This document shows positions 1 through 7,713 of a DNA stretch of 8,514 nt, piece after piece; position 1 is the first letter of the stretch, and every line of letters starts with the position of its first letter. Origin of the DNA: JABCPE02 sp963506915 (lineage in GTDB: Bacteria; Bacteroidota; Bacteroidia; Flavobacteriales; Weeksellaceae); assembly GCA_963506915.1 (NCBI GenBank), contig CAUORE010000047.1, positions 1 through 8,514 on the forward strand. The letters are read 5' to 3'. Made by a program: the position numbers and the translations under genes. Under the pieces are notes generated by a model. It ran no database searches. It saw nothing but the letters and a program-made list of their open reading frames with translations, and was not told the DNA's origin.

Positions 1-44
1 TATTTAGAAAAAAATAATATAGAATATTGATAAGGAGTGTAGAT

Positions 45-115
45 ATGAAAAAAGAAGTTATAATAGCACTTTTCTAATCATTTTAATATGCAATTATAAT
101 ATTTTAAAAAACTAA
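45..115 (+). pseudogene. possible remnant of a lipoprotein gene start
   Basis: An ATG at 45 is preceded by AAGGAG (32-37), a Shine-Dalgarno-like stretch that is uncommon in this group. It opens MKKEVIIALF and then stops at 75-77. Adding one base at the T run near 71-73 would continue the frame as LIILICNYNILKN to a stop at 113-115. Read through, this looks like a lipoprotein signal peptide (lysines, hydrophobic core, LILIC lipobox) with almost nothing after it. It may be the start of a lipoprotein gene that was frameshifted and lost its body. The AT-rich context makes chance resemblance quite possible, so confidence is low. A sequencing error in the T run would not rescue a full gene, because the shifted frame also stops soon after. 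Confidence 0.22.
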
Positions 116-334
116 ATGCCTTGTTTTAATGGATTTATAACCAAAATCATCAGCCAAGATAGAAGTAGGTTTTGTATCTTTGTGCGAGAAATTTAAAGAT
201 TAAAAAGAAGTGTTAGTCTTTATTTTGGTGTTTGGATGATTTCAAAAATATTAAACATCAAGTAAAACTAAAAAGTTCTTACTTTTTTGTATTTGTTCAT
301 CTGTGTTTGGGACTTGGCAGGAAAATAAAATATT
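116..334. other. AT-rich spacer without a recognisable gene
   Basis: Together with 1-44, this makes about 330 bases before the first intact gene with no convincing coding sequence. It holds one promoter-like -7 element (175-182). It also has a small AT-rich inverted repeat, with 195-203 pairing to 213-221 over 9 pairs including one G-U and a 9-nt loop. That repeat would lie in the 5' untranslated part of a transcript starting near 187-190. Nothing else stands out. Confidence 0.5.
175..182 (+). promoter_or_regulatory. candidate -7 element for the adhesin-E-like gene
   Basis: TATCTTTG matches the Bacteroidota -7 consensus TAnnTTTG exactly. No TTTG lies 19-21 bases upstream at 150-156, so only half of the promoter is supported. 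If used, it would give a 5' untranslated region of roughly 145 nt before the ATG at 335. A weaker alternative nearer the gene is TGTGTTTG at 302-309, which has G for A at the second position and no properly spaced -33 element. Confidence 0.35.
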
Positions 335-775
335 ATGAAAAAAACAGCTTTATTTTTATTTATGTTATTTGCTTTTGTAATGAAAGCACAGGAAATACCA
401 GAAACTTTTTATATGGGAGAATCCGCTGATAAGAAGACAAAATATTATATTTATCCAAAAACTGTAAGAGAATCAGAAAGGGCAGGTTATATTACAGCAT
501 GGTTTTTATTTGAGTTTTCTACTCCACAAAAATTACCTAATAACAAATATTATATGAAGGCAAAAAATCAGTTTCTAATAAATTGTAAATATAAAAAAAT
601 GGGACTGATAACTTCTGTAGCATATACTAAAAATGATGTACATGTTGAGAGTGCAAAAGTTATAGATGAATATTTAGTTGAGGAAGAAGCCGCTCCACCT
701 AGTTCTGTTGGAGAGGGTCTGATAAAGGTCGCATGTACTTTTTATGATAAAATGTCTAATCAAAACGAAGAATAA
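335..775 (+). CDS. small secreted protein, surface-adhesin protein E-like
   Basis: This gene encodes 146 residues. Residues 1-18 (MKKTALFLFMLFAFVMKA, followed by QE) form a clear Sec signal peptide with a probable cut before Q19, so the mature protein is about 128 residues and exported. The mature part has exactly two cysteines: C84 in the stretch INCKYKK and C134 in KVAC. C134 follows a PSSVGE block at 122-127. A basic patch after the first Cys, a P-S-x-G-E block and a final x-x-A-C are the pattern I associate with the Adhesin_E family (named after Haemophilus protein E), in which the cysteines probably form a disulfide. The match is from memory and moderate; a binding role is not shown. The ATG is chosen because the signal peptide begins there; no Shine-Dalgarno sequence precedes it. 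The gene stands alone, convergent with mfd. A 60-base sample (421-480) is about 28% GC, against about 47% for a sample inside mfd (1381-1440), which suggests accessory origin. Confidence 0.8.
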   Translation: MKKTALFLFMLFAFVMKAQEIPETFYMGESADKKTKYYIYPKTVRESERAGYITAWFLFEFSTPQKLPNNKYYMKAKNQFLINCKYKKMGLITSVAYTKNDVHVESAKVIDEYLVEEEAAPPSSVGEGLIKVACTFYDKMSNQNEE

Positions 776-822
776 AATAAACAATCCAGCCTAAGCATTT
801 TGCTTAGGCTGGATTGTTTATT
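776..822. terminator. shared bidirectional terminator, 22-bp perfect stem
   Basis: Bases 776-797 pair perfectly with 801-822 around a 3-base TTT loop. The stem has a GC-rich centre (CCAGCCTAAGC) and A/T-rich ends, so each strand ends in a U-rich tail. It begins directly after the stop codon of the secreted-protein gene (773-775). On the opposite strand it contains the last five codons and the stop of mfd (804-806). The position between two convergent genes fits a two-way intrinsic terminator. Confidence 0.9.
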
Positions 823-3800
823 GAGCTTAGGAGCTGGTTGATTTCCTCCACGCTTTCCATATTGTCTTTTCGCATGAGCAGCTGGTTGTTTTTTTCTTTC
901 AGCTGGGCTTGGCTAGGGTTTTGCGTCAGATAATTCAGGAGGTGTTTGAATTTTTCACTTTGATAAAATTTGTCCTGTGGATTGTCTGGGAAATATCCTA
1001 AAAATAAGCCTTTTTTCATCACTATTTTCTCAAAGCCTATCTCCGCCGCGAGCCATTTCAGCTCCACGGATTTCAGTAAATTCACAGCTTCTTCTGGTAG
1101 TTTTCCAAAGCGATCTTCCAGCTCGTTTTGGAACTTTTCCAAATCCTGTTTGTTTTCTATTTCGGCAAGTCTCTGGTAGAGGAGAAGCCTCTCCGAGGTG
1201 GAATCTACATAATGGTCAGGCAGCATCAGCTCAAAATCAGTATCGATATTCACTTCTTTTACCGATTTGAAAAGTTTTTTCCTGTCCTCTTCATTATTAA
1301 ATAATTCCTCAAATGACTCATCATCCTGAAGCTCTTCCAAAGCTTCCTGCATAAGTTTTTGGTAAGTTTCAAAGCCCATTTCGTTGATAAATCCACTTTG
1401 CTCTGCACCGAGTAAATCTCCTGCACCACGGATTTCCAAGTCTTTCATCGCAATCTGGAACCCGCTCCCCAAATCCGAAAACTGCTCTATCGCTTCCAGT
1501 CGTTTTCTAGCATCGGAGGTTATCATATCATACGGCGGCGTGATGAGATAGCAAAAGGCTTTCCTGTCACTTCTGCCCACACGGCCACGCATCTGGTGGA
1601 GGTCTGCAATCCCGAATCTCTGCGCATCATTGATGAAAATAGTATTCGCATTCGGGACATCTACACCGCTTTCTACGATGGTCGTAGAGATGAGAACATC
1701 ATATTTCCCATCCATAAAGTCCAAAACCCTTTCTTCCAGCTCCTTCCCGTCCAGCTGTCCGTGTCCAGTGATGATTCTGGCATCAGGAACGAGCCTTTGG
1801 ACAAGACCAGCGATTTCCTTTAAATTGTCAATTCTATTGTTAATGAAATACACCTGCCCATCTCTTTGGCGTTCGTAGGAGATGGCATCTCTCAGCGTTT
1901 CCTCATCGAAGCCTATCAGCTGGGTTTCCACAGGCTGTCGGTTCGGCGGTGGTGTTTTTATTACGGATAAATCCCTTGCTGCCATTAGCGAAAACTGTAA
2001 TGTCCTTGGGATTGGCGTAGCGGTAAGGGTAAGTGTGTCTATGTTGGTTTTCAGGGTTTTAAGTTTGTCTTTTACATTTACTCCGAATTTATGCTCTTCA
2101 TCAATGATTAAAAGTCCTAAATCCTTGAATTTCACCTTGTCCGAAACCAGCTGATGCGTTCCTATCACAATGTCTATTTTACCACTTTCTAGACCTTCCA
2201 GCGTTTCTTTTTTCTGTTTAGCCGTTCGAAAACGATTGAGATAAGAAACATTGATAGGAAAATCTTTCAGTCTTTCCGTAAAACTCCTAAAATGCTGAAA
2301 CGCTAAAATGGTCGTAGGAACCAGCACAGCCACCTGTTTGCCATCGGTCGCCGCTTTGAAGGCAGCACGAATAGCAACCTCCGTTTTTCCGAAACCTACA
2401 TCGCCACAGATGAGCCTGTCCATAATGGTTTCTGCCTCCATGTCTTTTTTCACATCATGGGTCGCTTTCTCTTGGTCTGGCGTGTCTTCGTAGATGAAAC
2501 TCGCTTCCAGTTCATCTTGCAGATAGGTGTCTGGCGAGAAGGCAAAACCTTTGGAGGTTTTTCTCTGTGCGTAGAGTTTTATTAGGTCAAAAGCTATTTG
2601 TTTTACTTTCGCTTTGGTCTTTTGTTTAAGGTTTTTCCAAGCAGGAGAGCCTAGTTTGGAAAGGGCGATTTCTTTCCCTTCCGAGCCGTTGTATTTTGAG
2701 ATTTTGTGCAGAGAGTGGATGCTCACATACAGCAAATCGCCGTTTTTATAAGAAAGCTTGAAGCATTCCTGCGTTTTGCCGTCGTTATTTACTTTGACCA
2801 GTCCCATGAATTTACCGATTCCGTGGTCTATGTGCGTGATGTAATCGCCAACCTGCAGCTGCATCAGGTCTTTTAAGGTCAAATGTTCAGACTTGGCGAA
2901 AGAATCTTTGGTTTTAAATCTTTGATAACGGTCAAAAATCTGATGATCTGTATAAACCGCGATTTTATGATGACTATCCACAAAGCCCTCATGAAGCTCT
3001 GACTGAAACGCCGTGAAAAGATGATTAACCGCATCCTGCTGATGTTCAGTGGCTAAGGTCTCGATGATTTCTGTCAGTCTGTCTTTTTGTTTCTCGGAAG
3101 AAAAGGAAATCCAGACCTCATAGCCTTGCTCTTTTTTAGTGATTAAATCCTCTATCAAAAGTTCAAAATTCTTGTGAAAACTCGGCTGTGGAGTTTGGCT
3201 CAGCTGAATGATTTTTGATGAAGGACCATTTGAAAAATCAATGGTTCTAAATTTTTGAAAACATTTTGAAAACTCTTCGCTGGAAAGAAACAGCTCGTGA
3301 GGCTCTCGGTGTTTGATGGTTTTGCTGAGTTTGTCAAATTGATTTTGAGCCTTTTGGTAAAAAGTCTCCATTTTATCCAAACAAGAATAAGCGTTTTTGA
3401 TGATAATCAAGCTGTCCGAAGGCAGCAAATCAAAAAACGGAACTTTCTCGCCTTGTGTGGAAAGATTGATATTAGAAACCAATTGAAAATCATCTACTTT
3501 CTCCACGGAAAGCTGGGTTTCTATGTCAAAAGTTTTGATGTTTTCTATTTCATTTCCAAAAAATGTGATTCGGAAAGGTTTTTCATTTGAGTAGGAAAAA
3601 ACATCTACAATTCCGCCTCTGACTGCGAATTCACCAGGTTCTGAGACAAAATCAGTCAAATTAAAATGAAACTGATTGAGCAGTTCTTCTGTAAAATCAA
3701 AATCCAGTTTTTCGCCCGTTTTTATGCGGTGAGAAATCATTTTGAAATCCTCTTTTTTCAGAACTTTTTCATTCAGAGCAGAGATATGAGCTACGATTAT

Positions 3801-4166
3801 TTTTTGTTTGTTGTTGAGATTCAGTTGGTTAATCACTTCTGTTCTCAAAACCAAATTGGCGTTTTTAGTCCGCTCTTCCTGATAAGGCTCTGTGTAGGAG
3901 TTGGGCAGGTGCAGGACATTTTCTTCGCCGACAAGTTCCTCCATTTCGGTGGTCGTGTAGTGGGAATCTTCCTTGTCGTCGGTAATCAAAAGAATGGTTT
4001 TTTGCTGGCTCAGGAAAGCCTCTGCGGCGAGAATGCTCATGGCAGAACCTACTGCTCCTTTCGCGGAAAGATGCTCAGTTTTTTCCCAATTTTGAAAAAT
4101 CTCTTCTCCAAAATTTTGGTTTAAAAGTTTGGTTAATAGTGACTTGTCTATCGTTTGTAAGCTCAT
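804..4166 (-). CDS. mfd: transcription-repair coupling factor Mfd
   Basis: Mfd is an ATP-driven dsDNA translocase that pushes RNA polymerase off DNA at lesions and recruits UvrA for nucleotide excision repair. At 1120 residues it is close to the usual length (E. coli 1148). Domains in order (ATG numbering): a UvrB-like N-terminal module (about 1-310) with the block EPGEFAVRGGIVDVF at 176-190 and a degenerate nucleotide site (GAVGSA, no GKT); the RNA-polymerase-interacting domain starting near 439 (VGDYITHIDHGIG); helicase lobes with Walker A GDVGFGKT at 588-595 (K594), DEEH at 689-692 and motif VI QMRGRVGR at 858-865; an RGAGDLLG block at 913-920 in the TRG/translocation region; and the C-terminal TRCF domain from about 972, which masks the UvrA-binding surface. 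All key motifs are intact. The open frame could extend to a TTG at 4190, but that codon sits at the edge of a hairpin and ATG 4166 gives the usual N-terminus (MSLQTIDKSLL). The 3' end lies inside the shared terminator. Confidence 0.98.
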   Translation of the reverse strand: MSLQTIDKSLLTKLLNQNFGEEIFQNWEKTEHLSAKGAVGSAMSILAAEAFLSQQKTILLITDDKEDSHYTTTEMEELVGEENVLHLPNSYTEPYQEERTKNANLVLRTEVINQLNLNNKQKIIVAHISALNEKVLKKEDFKMISHRIKTGEKLDFDFTEELLNQFHFNLTDFVSEPGEFAVRGGIVDVFSYSNEKPFRITFFGNEIENIKTFDIETQLSVEKVDDFQLVSNINLSTQGEKVPFFDLLPSDSLIIIKNAYSCLDKMETFYQKAQNQFDKLSKTIKHREPHELFLSSEEFSKCFQKFRTIDFSNGPSSKIIQLSQTPQPSFHKNFELLIEDLITKKEQGYEVWISFSSEKQKDRLTEIIETLATEHQQDAVNHLFTAFQSELHEGFVDSHHKIAVYTDHQIFDRYQRFKTKDSFAKSEHLTLKDLMQLQVGDYITHIDHGIGKFMGLVKVNNDGKTQECFKLSYKNGDLLYVSIHSLHKISKYNGSEGKEIALSKLGSPAWKNLKQKTKAKVKQIAFDLIKLYAQRKTSKGFAFSPDTYLQDELEASFIYEDTPDQEKATHDVKKDMEAETIMDRLICGDVGFGKTEVAIRAAFKAATDGKQVAVLVPTTILAFQHFRSFTERLKDFPINVSYLNRFRTAKQKKETLEGLESGKIDIVIGTHQLVSDKVKFKDLGLLIIDEEHKFGVNVKDKLKTLKTNIDTLTLTATPIPRTLQFSLMAARDLSVIKTPPPNRQPVETQLIGFDEETLRDAISYERQRDGQVYFINNRIDNLKEIAGLVQRLVPDARIITGHGQLDGKELEERVLDFMDGKYDVLISTTIVESGVDVPNANTIFINDAQRFGIADLHQMRGRVGRSDRKAFCYLITPPYDMITSDARKRLEAIEQFSDLGSGFQIAMKDLEIRGAGDLLGAEQSGFINEMGFETYQKLMQEALEELQDDESFEELFNNEEDRKKLFKSVKEVNIDTDFELMLPDHYVDSTSERLLLYQRLAEIENKQDLEKFQNELEDRFGKLPEEAVNLLKSVELKWLAAEIGFEKIVMKKGLFLGYFPDNPQDKFYQSEKFKHLLNYLTQNPSQAQLKEKNNQLLMRKDNMESVEEINQLLSSINNPA

Positions 4167-4189
4167 TTTTTGGTATAAATTAAATGACA

Positions 4190-4224
4190 AGAAGCGATTT
4201 CGGAAAGGTTCCGAAATCGTTTCT
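4190..4224 (-). terminator. 16-bp hairpin: terminator of the upstream operon or mfd leader hairpin
   Basis: Bases 4190-4205 pair with 4209-4224 around a 3-base loop. The core CGATTTCGGAA/TTCCGAAATCG is perfect, and the only imperfection is a G-U on the plus strand, which is an A-C mismatch in minus-strand RNA. In minus-strand sense the hairpin is followed by CTTCTTGTCATTT, a U-rich but interrupted tail, so it is a weak-to-moderate intrinsic terminator for the lipoprotein/TPR operon. It also lies downstream of the best -7 element for mfd (4234-4241), so it may instead be the first structure of the mfd mRNA. Confidence 0.6.
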
Positions 4225-4233
4225 CTATTTGTG

Positions 4234-4241
4234 CAAAGGTA
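4234..4241 (-). promoter_or_regulatory. candidate -7 element for mfd
   Basis: On the minus strand this reads TACCTTTG, an exact TAnnTTTG match. The -33 window (about 4261-4266) overlaps the stop codon of the TPR-like gene and has no TTTG, although a T-rich run lies just inside it. A start near 4227-4230 would give about a 60-nt leader holding the hairpin at 4190-4224. No other promoter-like element was seen between the hairpin and the mfd ATG. Confidence 0.5.
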
Positions 4242-4262
4242 AGATTATTTACCAAAAAAATC

Positions 4263-6740
4263 CTATCTCATGTAGTGTGCAAAGTACAAACAGCTTGTCT
4301 GTAAGTCTTTTACGGTTTGGGTTCGTTTGTAATGCTTTTTCAGCTCCGCGAAGTAAGTTCGGAATTTTTCTCTCTTTGTCAGATTCATTTGAGCTTCAAA
4401 AACTTTTATTTTCTCTGAATAATCTGGGTCAGAATAGTCGATATAAAAATTCTGATTGGCTTCCCATTGATAGAATTTCCCTTGTTCTGCGCTTGCCATT
4501 TGGAAAAGAATTCTGGCTTTTTGCTCTTTGTTTTTAGAGTGTTTTAGGGCTTTTTCGTAGTAGCCGATAGCAAGGTCAAAATTATCTGGCTCTATAAATC
4601 CGCTGTCGTAGAAGGTTTTGTAAGAGAAATCATATTTTCTCTCGCTCACCTGTTCATGGAAGTGGAATTTAGGGCTGTTGCTGTTGTTCATATCCAAAGT
4701 GAAAAGTTCACGAAAATACCCTAAAACAGAGGTGTTGTAGAGCAGGTTGCCGATGAGCTGATTGGCTTTCGCGCCTTTCACGGATTTTTCTTTTCCTATT
4801 TCTTCGAGCTGAATCAGGGCTTGTGCAAGTTCTAACTTGTTCATTTTCTGTTTAATGAAAGGGAAGAAGCTGAGGTCTTCGGCTTTCATGGATATTTCCT
4901 GCGGACTGTCAAAACTTTCCCAGACATTATGCCCGAAAACAAGGCTAGAAATACGGTTGTAGCCATCATATTTATCTTTGAAATCGGATTTTGCTTTCTC
5001 TTTATCATCGCCATAATAATAGGCATTATTAATATAAATATCCTCAAAACTTCCTGCTTTCTCGTAGTGGGTTTTAGCCTTTTTAAAATCAGCCATACGC
5101 ATCGCGTGGTCGCCGTAGATTAGCTCAAAGAAAGCCTCTGCATTAATGTTTTTTATAGACCGCTCGATGATGAATTTTTCAAAGCTCGTTTTGTTCGGCT
5201 TTTTGTAAAAAGCTTCTATTTTCTTTGTCAAAGCGAGATTTGGGTAATATTGTAGGGCGTGGATGCTGTTATTTAGAAGGAATGATTTTGCGTCCTGCTG
5301 TTCTACGAAATATCGGTTGGCAATGATGTCAATGATAAAGTCTCTGGTGCTGAGGTTGTTGTACCAGCTGTTTTCATCTTTGCTGGGTTCTTCTCGTAGG
5401 ATTTTGCCATATTTTTTCATTAGAATTTCCTCAAACGCTGGCGTTATTTTGGTTTGGGAAACGATTTCGTTCAGCATTTTCATTTTTTCTATCTGCTGGA
5501 TATAGTCGGAATTGGTGGTTTTTATCTTATTTAAAACCAAATTGCTTCCGTTGAAATCTTTATTCAGAAAACGAAGATAGGCATCACTGAGTTCCCAGAA
5601 AACATCTTTGGAGGTTGCCTTTATTTCAGTAATTATCTTTCGTAAATCTTCAGAAAAATCGGTAGATTCTGTGTAGTAGCTTTCTGTTCTTACAGGAAGA
5701 AGTTTGTTTTGGCATTTATCCTTGTCCTTGCAGGAAGGATAAGCCATGAGGTAACTTCTCTCCAGCTCGTTAATCGCTCTGGCAGCGAGGACTTTTAGGA
5801 TTTTAGAATCGGCATTGTTTTTCAGCATTTTCTGCATCAGCGGTACGGGATTGCTGTAGCCGTTGTAAGCCAAAAGGAAATACGCCATATTTTTTTCTTC
5901 GGCAGTTTTAGCCTTGCTGAGCAGTCCTTCGAAATCGCCTGAATTAGAGAATTTCATAGAAGTGTAGGAGCTTTGTTTCAAATCTCTGCTGTGGATGAAA
6001 ACTTTGAAGAAATTCCAATTTGCAGCTTCTTTTTTACCTAAACCATTCTGTGCGCCCGCCATTTGCTGTAAGGCATAATAATAAATGGGCGACTTTAAAT
6101 TCAGAGGAACGACCAAAGTTTCAAAATAATGGATCGCCTTTTGGTAGTTTCTTGTATAATGGTTGAACCTTACGATTTGATAAGCGTATCGTAGTTTTAT
6201 TTCTTTGTTTGTCGATGTTTTGTAAGCTTTCATCAGGCTTTCCATGGTTTTGGAATAGTTGAGCTGAGTGGCATTTTTTCTATTTTTATCAACATCGAAA
6301 TAAAACGAATCTTCATCTGCAACAAAACTAATCGCCATATAAGGTTCTAGTTCTTTGGCTTTGATGAGGTAGGTCAGCCCTTGTTTGTATTTATTAAAAA
6401 ACTGAGCGCCGAGTTTTTTGCTTAAAATATGTGTAAGTTTCCCATGAGACCAGTCTCGAAGGTGTTTTAAATTGATAGTCTGCACGAGTGCCAAAGTTTC
6501 CTCATAGGTAAGTTTGTTGTCAAAATATTTTTGCCAAGATTCTATATTTTCGCTTCGGAATTTATTTTGGCTTTCATAAAAAGGCGAGTCATAGGCCAAT
6601 AGGAAAGGCTCGTATTCAGGAGCGTGTATCATTTCCTGAGCGAACAGGTTGAAATATTCATAATCCAAATTAACATCCGCGCAGGCGTTTGCCTTATGAG
6701 TAGCGAATAAAAGCGAGAGGGAAACAACAAGTTTTTTCAT
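4263..6740 (-). CDS. large exported TPR-like helical-repeat protein, function unknown
   Basis: This gene encodes 825 residues. Residues 1-19 form a Sec signal peptide (MKKLVVSLSLLFATHKANA) with an ANA|C cut site. The residue after the cut is Cys20, but Lys-Ala-Asn-Ala is a poor lipobox, so a soluble periplasmic or secreted protein is more likely than a lipoprotein. The mature chain is rich in helix-forming and aromatic residues, with several TPR-like helix pairs: NYQKAIHYFETLV (198-210) followed by YYALQQMAGAQNGLGKKEAA (221-240), DFKKAKTHYEKAG (551-563), and FDLAIGYYEKALKHSKNKEQ (721-740) leading into ARILFQMASAEQGKFYQ. C337 and C343 are close enough to form a disulfide; C817 is near the end. 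Other notable segments are DYEYFNLFAQE (26-36) and FGHNVWESFDSPQEI (602-616). I recognise the general type, long flavobacterial proteins annotated as hypothetical or TPR proteins, but know no function. It starts 4 bp after the lipoprotein gene, so the two are almost certainly co-transcribed and possibly translationally coupled. Confidence 0.85.
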   Translation of the reverse strand: MKKLVVSLSLLFATHKANACADVNLDYEYFNLFAQEMIHAPEYEPFLLAYDSPFYESQNKFRSENIESWQKYFDNKLTYEETLALVQTINLKHLRDWSHGKLTHILSKKLGAQFFNKYKQGLTYLIKAKELEPYMAISFVADEDSFYFDVDKNRKNATQLNYSKTMESLMKAYKTSTNKEIKLRYAYQIVRFNHYTRNYQKAIHYFETLVVPLNLKSPIYYYALQQMAGAQNGLGKKEAANWNFFKVFIHSRDLKQSSYTSMKFSNSGDFEGLLSKAKTAEEKNMAYFLLAYNGYSNPVPLMQKMLKNNADSKILKVLAARAINELERSYLMAYPSCKDKDKCQNKLLPVRTESYYTESTDFSEDLRKIITEIKATSKDVFWELSDAYLRFLNKDFNGSNLVLNKIKTTNSDYIQQIEKMKMLNEIVSQTKITPAFEEILMKKYGKILREEPSKDENSWYNNLSTRDFIIDIIANRYFVEQQDAKSFLLNNSIHALQYYPNLALTKKIEAFYKKPNKTSFEKFIIERSIKNINAEAFFELIYGDHAMRMADFKKAKTHYEKAGSFEDIYINNAYYYGDDKEKAKSDFKDKYDGYNRISSLVFGHNVWESFDSPQEISMKAEDLSFFPFIKQKMNKLELAQALIQLEEIGKEKSVKGAKANQLIGNLLYNTSVLGYFRELFTLDMNNSNSPKFHFHEQVSERKYDFSYKTFYDSGFIEPDNFDLAIGYYEKALKHSKNKEQKARILFQMASAEQGKFYQWEANQNFYIDYSDPDYSEKIKVFEAQMNLTKREKFRTYFAELKKHYKRTQTVKDLQTSCLYFAHYMR

Positions 6741-6744
6741 AATT

Positions 6745-7707
6745 CTATAAAGTATATTTGTCTACAAATTTACTATCCAGATGATAGTATACAATATTAT
6801 AATGGTCTAATTTTTTATCCAAAAAATGTTTTACTTCGTCTAATTGGTTTTGGGAAATTTCCTCAATTTTGATTTTAAATCCTTTGCTGAGATACACACC
6901 AAAATAAAAATCATCTTCCAGCACTTCAAACTCTGTTTCAGAAATCTTCTTAAAGTTTTTGTTTTGAGATAAATCATTTATCGTCAGCGCATTGATGAGT
7001 TTCTTTTTCCCAACATGATTGCTCACGATTCCCCAAGAGTATAAAGGAAGGGCGATGTCCATTTTTATAGGATATTTCTCAATGTTCATTAGATAATTTT
7101 TGAGTGTGGGAACATCTAAAATTGAATTTTTGGGTTGGTTTTCCAGTGGCGAATAAGTAGCATAGCACATTAGATAAACCTTTTCCACAGGCGGAAATCC
7201 TGTTTTTTCTTTGTCTTTCACTTGGTGAAGCCGAAGGGTGCAGGTGATTTTTTGTTTTGAAATATTTTTTAGTTCTTCTAAAAACAGGAAATAATCTTCT
7301 CTCGTTTGTTCCGTCCAGTCGCAGTCTATCTGTATTTCAGAAGTCAGAGAGAGCTTGTTTTCGTTTTTTATATTTTCTATAAGAGAAAAAGTGTTTTTCG
7401 CAAGGGAATGGATTTCTTCTTTTTTGATTCCGAAAAAAGTTCGATTTGTTATGAAAATCACAGGCGTGAGAGGAAGGCTGCTTTTCTCCGAAAGATGAAT
7501 TTTCCCAACAGGAGCAAATCTACTATCTTTTTTGTCAATGTCAAAAAATCTGGTGTATATAGTCTGTGACTTAGATTTTTCTAAAGTTTCCTGCTCTTTT
7601 TTGTCCAAATTCCACTCCGTTCGCCAATAATAAAAAGAGTAAGAATGCTCCTTCGGGCTAGAACAACTAATGAATAAAATTAAAATAAAAATATGGAATA
7701 ATTTCAT
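6745..7707 (-). CDS. lipoprotein resembling DUF3142-like TIM-barrel proteins
   Basis: This gene encodes 320 residues from ATG 7707. Residues 1-14 (MKLFHIFILILFIS) lead to lipobox Cys15 (FISC|SSP), a type II signal; the residues after Cys lack a clear acidic surface-export signal, so the final membrane face is open. The mature protein begins with an aromatic block (SFYYWRTEW, 24-32). It then shows a pattern like barrel strands ending in acidic residues: IQIDCDWTE (125-133), LRLHQVK (158-164), PPVEKVYLMCY (172-182) and ALPLYSWG (219-226). This order resembles DUF3142-type proteins, which look like glycoside-hydrolase-style TIM barrels. Catalysis is not demonstrated; D127, D129 and E133 would be the acidic residues to test. 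The frame extends to a TTG at 7716, but that codon lies within the -7 promoter element, so the ATG is preferred. It is the first gene of an operon with the TPR-like gene. Confidence 0.82.
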   Translation of the reverse strand: MKLFHIFILILFISCSSPKEHSYSFYYWRTEWNLDKKEQETLEKSKSQTIYTRFFDIDKKDSRFAPVGKIHLSEKSSLPLTPVIFITNRTFFGIKKEEIHSLAKNTFSLIENIKNENKLSLTSEIQIDCDWTEQTREDYFLFLEELKNISKQKITCTLRLHQVKDKEKTGFPPVEKVYLMCYATYSPLENQPKNSILDVPTLKNYLMNIEKYPIKMDIALPLYSWGIVSNHVGKKKLINALTINDLSQNKNFKKISETEFEVLEDDFYFGVYLSKGFKIKIEEISQNQLDEVKHFLDKKLDHYNIVYYHLDSKFVDKYTL

Positions 7708-7713
7708 AGATTT

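Noticed and set aside
1..30. Open frame at the left edge (YLEKNNIEY then stop) as the tail of an upstream gene.
   Set aside because: Ten codons of AT-rich sequence are not enough to support a gene; the stop 15 bases before the ATG at 45 is merely compatible with one.
221..228. TATTTTGG as a promoter for the secreted-protein gene.
   Set aside because: It misses one consensus base and has no TTTG at the required distance; TATCTTTG at 175-182 is a better match.
232..429. A 65-codon plus-strand frame overlapping the start of the secreted-protein gene.
   Set aside because: It begins at a non-ATG codon, runs into a gene with a clear signal peptide in another frame, and has no recognisable features.
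3666..4124. A 152-codon plus-strand frame opposite mfd.
   Set aside because: It lies wholly within strongly conserved mfd coding sequence; its Phe-rich product is what reverse reading of Lys/Glu-rich codons gives.
4167..4190. Eight extra N-terminal codons for mfd from a TTG start.
   Set aside because: The TTG lies at the edge of the hairpin, the added residues do not resemble Mfd N-termini, and ATG 4166 gives the usual start.
4184..4537. A 117-codon plus-strand frame spanning the mfd leader and the TPR gene 3' end.
   Set aside because: It overlaps the hairpin and real coding sequence on the other strand, and has no domain or promoter support.
6681..6740. TPR-like protein as a lipoprotein through Cys20.
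   Set aside because: The residues before Cys20 (KANA) fit a signal peptidase I AxA site better than a lipobox, though lipidation is not fully excluded.
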